A DNA stretch of 15,903 nucleotides, taken from positions 1 through 15,903 of the forward strand of contig NJEL02000054.1 of assembly GCA_002254825.2 (NCBI GenBank). Reading direction: 5' to 3'. Under the pieces are notes generated by a model. The model saw only the letters and a program-made list of their open reading frames with translations. It was not told the origin of the DNA and searched no databases. Of the stretch, positions 13,177 through 15,903 are shown one piece after another. How positions within the stretch are numbered: the first letter of the stretch is position 1; every line of letters begins with the position of its first letter. Origin of the DNA: Methanosarcinales archaeon ex4572_44 (GTDB lineage: Archaea > Halobacteriota > Methanosarcinia > Methanosarcinales > EX4572-44). Position numbers and translations under genes: made by a program.

Positions 13177-14175
13177 ATGAAGAAGTTTACGTATGCTGGG
13201 AGTGGTGTGGATATATTGGCGGAGGATAGAGCGGTTTCGGCGCTTGCGGGTAAGATTACGTATGCTCGGAGGGGTTTTGGTGCTCCGATTTCCAGCATTG
13301 GTCATTATGCCGGGCTTATTGAGTTTGGGGATTATGTTTTGGCGCTCACAAGTGATGGGGTCGGATCGAAGATTCTTGTTGCGGATGCGCTCCAGAAGTG
13401 GGATACTGTGGGGATTGATTGCATAGCGATGAATGTGAATGATTTGTTTGCTATGGGTGTTGAGCCTGTTGCTTTTAGTGATTATATAGCGATTGATCAT
13501 CCGTCGGTTGAGAGGATGGAGCAGATTGGGGTTGGGTTGGAGCGTGGTGCAGAGCTCTCCAATATCACGATTGTTGGTGGTGAGACTGCGACTTTGCCTG
13601 AGATAGTTCGTGGTTTTGATCTTGCAGGCACTTGTCTTGGGATCGCTTTGCGTGATCGGGTTGTCACTGGTGAGAGGATAGAGGTTGGTGATCTTCTTGT
13701 GGGGCTTTCGAGTAGTGGGTTGCACAGTAATGGTTACACTCTTGCGCGGAGGATAATTGAAGAGTCGGATTACACGTATCATGATCCCATGCCTGGCGGG
13801 AGGGGTAGGACGATAGGCGAGGTGTTGCTCGAGCCTACGAGGATCTACATCGATACACTCGGCTTGCTTGAGAGTGTTGATGTGCATGGTCTTGCACATA
13901 TTACGGGGAGCGGATTGCTCAAGCTTCAGAGGCTCACTGAGTACGGTTTTAATATTTCGGATCCGATTGAGCCGCAGCCGATTTTCAGGTTCTTGCAGGA
14001 TCTCGGGTGCGTTGAGAGTGATGAGATGTACCGAACCTTTAACATGGGCATGGGTTTCCTTGTGGTAGTCTCTGAGGATGATGCCCCTGATGTTCTCAGG
14101 CTTGAGGGTGCTCGGATCGTTGGCGAGGTTGTTAAGAGTGGTATCAGTATTGGGGGTATTGAGATAGAGCTTTGA
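13177..14175 (+). CDS. purM: Phosphoribosylformylglycinamidine cyclo-ligase (AIR synthetase)
   Basis: This is the fifth step of purine synthesis, the ATP-dependent closure of FGAM to aminoimidazole ribonucleotide. The 332-residue protein carries the PurM N-terminal YAGSGVDILAEDRAV, LTSDGVGSKILVA, CIAMNVNDLFAMGVEPVAF, VGGETATLPEIV, and the C-terminal-domain GLSSSGLHSNGYTLARR and HITGSGLL. I chose ATG 13177 because GGTGGTG lies just before it and the family starts near KKFTYAGSGVD; an in-frame ATG at 13165 would add four residues. Codons favour G and T at third positions, unlike the A/C-leaning ahb and rpoA genes. A second purine gene, purN, lies about 1.3 kb downstream on the other strand. Confidence 0.95.
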   Translation: MKKFTYAGSGVDILAEDRAVSALAGKITYARRGFGAPISSIGHYAGLIEFGDYVLALTSDGVGSKILVADALQKWDTVGIDCIAMNVNDLFAMGVEPVAFSDYIAIDHPSVERMEQIGVGLERGAELSNITIVGGETATLPEIVRGFDLAGTCLGIALRDRVVTGERIEVGDLLVGLSSSGLHSNGYTLARRIIEESDYTYHDPMPGGRGRTIGEVLLEPTRIYIDTLGLLESVDVHGLAHITGSGLLKLQRLTEYGFNISDPIEPQPIFRFLQDLGCVESDEMYRTFNMGMGFLVVVSEDDAPDVLRLEGARIVGEVVKSGISIGGIEIEL

Positions 14176-14234
14176 GCGATACTACTTTTAGTTTATTGGA
14201 AAAACTTTTCTGAATATTATGGAGAAAGTTAATT

Positions 14235-15371
14235 ATGTTTGAGAACTTTGCAGAGTCTGATTTCAAAAATCTTAACGGGACCAAAACCGCATCCGAACTT
14301 ACCTCAACTAAAGGAAAGTTAGAAGATTTACAAAAAGAGTTAGAAGAAGAAATTTCAAAAAGATGGAAAAAAAAATTTAAATCGAACATTGGCGGGTTAT
14401 ATCCTTTTGGAGACAAATTAATTAATAGAATATGGATTGCTTTTACGCAAGGAAAAAGTAGGGCGTATATTCCCTATCCTCAACTAAACATAAAGATTTC
14501 TGAAAAATGTTTTACTATATTTTTTTTATTATATGGCCCTAAAAGTCCGGAATTATCAAATGATAAGAATCGAAAAATTTCCAAATCTTTTTATGAGAAT
14601 TTTGTAACAAATGTGCGGAATAATTCTGAGGAATTGGTCTCGAAAGGAATTGATGTTAATGAGTCTATATTAAAATTTGAAGACACGGGTTTTTATAAAC
14701 CCTACGACTTCGAACCATCCTACATAAAAAACTTGAAAAAAAGTGAACTTATAGACTTAATTTTCTCGTATTGGGATAAATTGCGACCATTGTATGATAT
14801 GGCGATGAGTGATTCATACAAATTTGTAGTTAAAGAACCTAAGAAAAGTGAAGTCAAACCAGATTTTATCGAACTATTGCCATGTGAAATAGCAAAAAGA
14901 GGGTCTAAAGAAAGTGAGGGTAGTAAAAGTAAAAAGCCAGATTATGCTAAAGAGAGCGAAAAAAATCGAAAAATAGGTGATAAGGGAGAAATTTTAGTAT
15001 TTAGAGAAGAAAAAGAGTATTTAGAAAAAATTGGAAGAATAGATTTAATTGATAAATTAAAACATGTATCAAATGAAGATGATTCCGCAGGATACGATAT
15101 TCTCTCATTTGACACAAAAGGAAATGAAAAATATATTGAAGTAAAATCAACAGCGTTAAAAGTACCTAATGTTCATCATTTTAATATTTCCTCAAACGAA
15201 TATGAGAAAGCTACACATTTAAAAAATTATTATATTTATTTTGTTTTTGAAACTGATACAAAAAATCCAAAAATTTACAAACTGAAAAAACCTTTTGATT
15301 TGCCAGATAGTAAAATTGAAGTTACTCCTGCAAATTACGATGTTAAGCTGGGGCTAAAAGCCAAAGGATAA
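14235..15371 (+). CDS. DUF3883-type nuclease-fold protein, possible defence gene
   Basis: The 378-residue protein has a C-terminal domain (about 248-365) resembling DUF3883. GDKGEILVFREEKEYL is followed by LKHVSNEDDSAGYDILSF and KYIEVKST, giving a PD-(D/E)xK-like triad of D288, E302 and K304. The family is frequent in restriction-like and other defence genes of prokaryotes. The N-terminal part (1-60) has a charged coiled-coil-like stretch (KGKLEDLQKELEEEISKRW). A middle region I do not recognise (about 55-200) is followed by a lysine/serine-rich linker. ATG 14235 has GGAG (14221-14224) upstream. The gene is strongly AT-rich and lysine-rich, unlike its neighbours purM and purN, which suggests lateral gain. 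No methyltransferase or helicase partner is in view. DNA cleavage is inference. Confidence 0.75.
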   Translation: MFENFAESDFKNLNGTKTASELTSTKGKLEDLQKELEEEISKRWKKKFKSNIGGLYPFGDKLINRIWIAFTQGKSRAYIPYPQLNIKISEKCFTIFFLLYGPKSPELSNDKNRKISKSFYENFVTNVRNNSEELVSKGIDVNESILKFEDTGFYKPYDFEPSYIKNLKKSELIDLIFSYWDKLRPLYDMAMSDSYKFVVKEPKKSEVKPDFIELLPCEIAKRGSKESEGSKSKKPDYAKESEKNRKIGDKGEILVFREEKEYLEKIGRIDLIDKLKHVSNEDDSAGYDILSFDTKGNEKYIEVKSTALKVPNVHHFNISSNEYEKATHLKNYYIYFVFETDTKNPKIYKLKKPFDLPDSKIEVTPANYDVKLGLKAKG

Positions 15372-15423
15372 AACAATTGATTTTTGGTTTTGTGCACCTG
15401 AATTAAACCAGGAACCAAGCGAT

Positions 15424-15466
15424 AAAAAAAGCGATTCAAGGCCATGAGCATCCATGCTGATGCCTT
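15424..15466 (-). terminator. Hairpin plus T-run terminator for purN
   Basis: Read on the minus strand, outer arms AAGGCAT (15460-15466) and ATGGCCTT (15438-15445) pair with one bulge. They enclose an inner AGCAT/ATGCT pairing (15447-15451 with 15454-15458), and the whole is followed by seven T (15424-15430). It lies about 30-70 bases beyond the purN stop. On the plus strand, a T-rich run at about 15379-15389 may terminate the DUF3883 gene. Confidence 0.5.
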
Positions 15467-15495
15467 TGGATTTCCAATCCGAGATCTGTGTGAAT

Positions 15496-15903
15496 TTATT
15501 TGATCTTCACTCGTCTGCCATCGGTCGTGAGTCGGTCTTCTATGAAGAGTTTTACTGCTTCAGGGTATATCTTGTGTTCTTGTTTTAGTATTCGATCTGC
15601 GAGTGAGTCTGGCGTGTCATCTTCCAGTACTGGTACAGATCGCTGGAGGATGATCGGTCCTGTGTCGATGCCCTCGTTCACGAAGTGGACTGTGCAGCCT
15701 GTGACTTTGACTCCATAGTTGAATGCTTGTTCTTGGGCGTGCAGACCTGGGAAGCTTGGTAATAATGCGGGGTGGATGTTCAAGATTTTGTTAGGGTAGG
15801 CGTCGAGCAGTCTCTTTCCGACTATGCGCATGTATCCTGCAAGCAGGATCAGATCGACTCTTTCTTTGCGCATTAGTGTTAGTATTTCTTCTTCGTAGGA
15901 TTC
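15496..15903 (-). CDS. purN: Phosphoribosylglycinamide formyltransferase, C-terminal part
   Basis: This enzyme transfers a formyl group from 10-formyltetrahydrofolate to GAR in purine synthesis. The 135 codons present run in from the right edge, so the N-terminus is outside the window; ATG 15873 is internal, because ESYEEEILTL continues upstream in frame. The catalytic signature is intact: LAGYMRIV, NIHPALLPSFPGLHAQEQA (with the catalytic Asn and His), GCTVHFVNEGIDTGPII with the catalytic Asp, and QRSVPV. The stop is at 15496-15498. It converges on the DUF3883 gene. With purM nearby, this suggests a purine locus that the AT-rich gene interrupts. Confidence 0.93.
   Translation of the reverse strand, partial: ESYEEEILTLMRKERVDLILLAGYMRIVGKRLLDAYPNKILNIHPALLPSFPGLHAQEQAFNYGVKVTGCTVHFVNEGIDTGPIILQRSVPVLEDDTPDSLADRILKQEHKIYPEAVKLFIEDRLTTDGRRVKIK

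Noticed and set aside
13123..13899. 258-codon minus-strand frame opposite purM
   Set aside because: Its threonine, asparagine and isoleucine richness reflects the G/T-biased codons of purM on the other strand; it has no domain and no ribosome binding site.
1..15903. CRISPR array, insertion sequence or integrase
   Set aside because: No regularly spaced repeats, transposase-like or integrase-like frames, or terminal inverted repeats were seen.

Overview
The window is chromosomal DNA of a euryarchaeon. The evidence is an archaeal RNA polymerase operon in methanogen order (rpoH, B'', B', A', A'', eL30, NusA-like KH protein), an archaeal tRNA-Lys without encoded CCA, the siroheme-dependent (Ahb) heme pathway, and archaeal TATA-type promoters. 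A methanogen, an ANME-type archaeon or a relative in Halobacteriota fits best; this is inferred from gene content and remembered family features, not from a search.

Layout. 1-136: probable 3' end of an unrecognised gene. 203-250: promoter-like block. 304-1846: ahbD and a siroheme decarboxylase subunit, overlapping. 1843-2109: a small coupled reading frame, then a stretch in the same frame broken by three stops. 2100-2173: tRNA-Lys(UUU). 2246-9893: RNA polymerase operon plus the eL30/NusA-like product. 9950-10453: AT-rich orphan gene. 10608-12933 (minus strand): ilvC, an APS-kinase-like gene and an inositol-monophosphatase-family gene, tightly packed. 12934-13176: divergent promoter region. 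13177-14175: purM. 14235-15371: AT-rich gene with a DUF3883-type nuclease-fold C-terminus. 15496-15903 (minus strand): 3' part of purN, with a terminator in the convergent gap.

The most striking result is in the polymerase operon. Three gene junctions look as if a segment has been lost. (1) At the B''/B' boundary the universally conserved segment containing ETPEGPN is absent. The single 1051-codon frame appears to come from joining B'' to B' across this gap; a buried B'' stop and a B' start with its own ribosome binding site are still visible at 3834-3851. (2) At A'/A'' the invariant segment ending SIGEPGTQM lies upstream of the first A'' start codon, in the A'' frame, overlapped by an out-of-frame A' tail. 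(3) eL30 runs in frame straight into the first GxxG motif of the NusA-like protein, without its usual N-terminus. The alternating junctions (H/B'', B'/A', A''/eL30) are intact. Either the contig carries several deletions, or this lineage has a very unusual polymerase operon. Both can be tested, and the first is more likely because the lost RpoB segment lies near the active centre.

Other points of interest are competing RNA stems before tRNA-Lys, a 10-nt perfect complement between the tRNA body and its trailer, an atypical APS-kinase-like gene beside a possible PAP-phosphatase relative, and two AT-rich single-gene islands among housekeeping genes.
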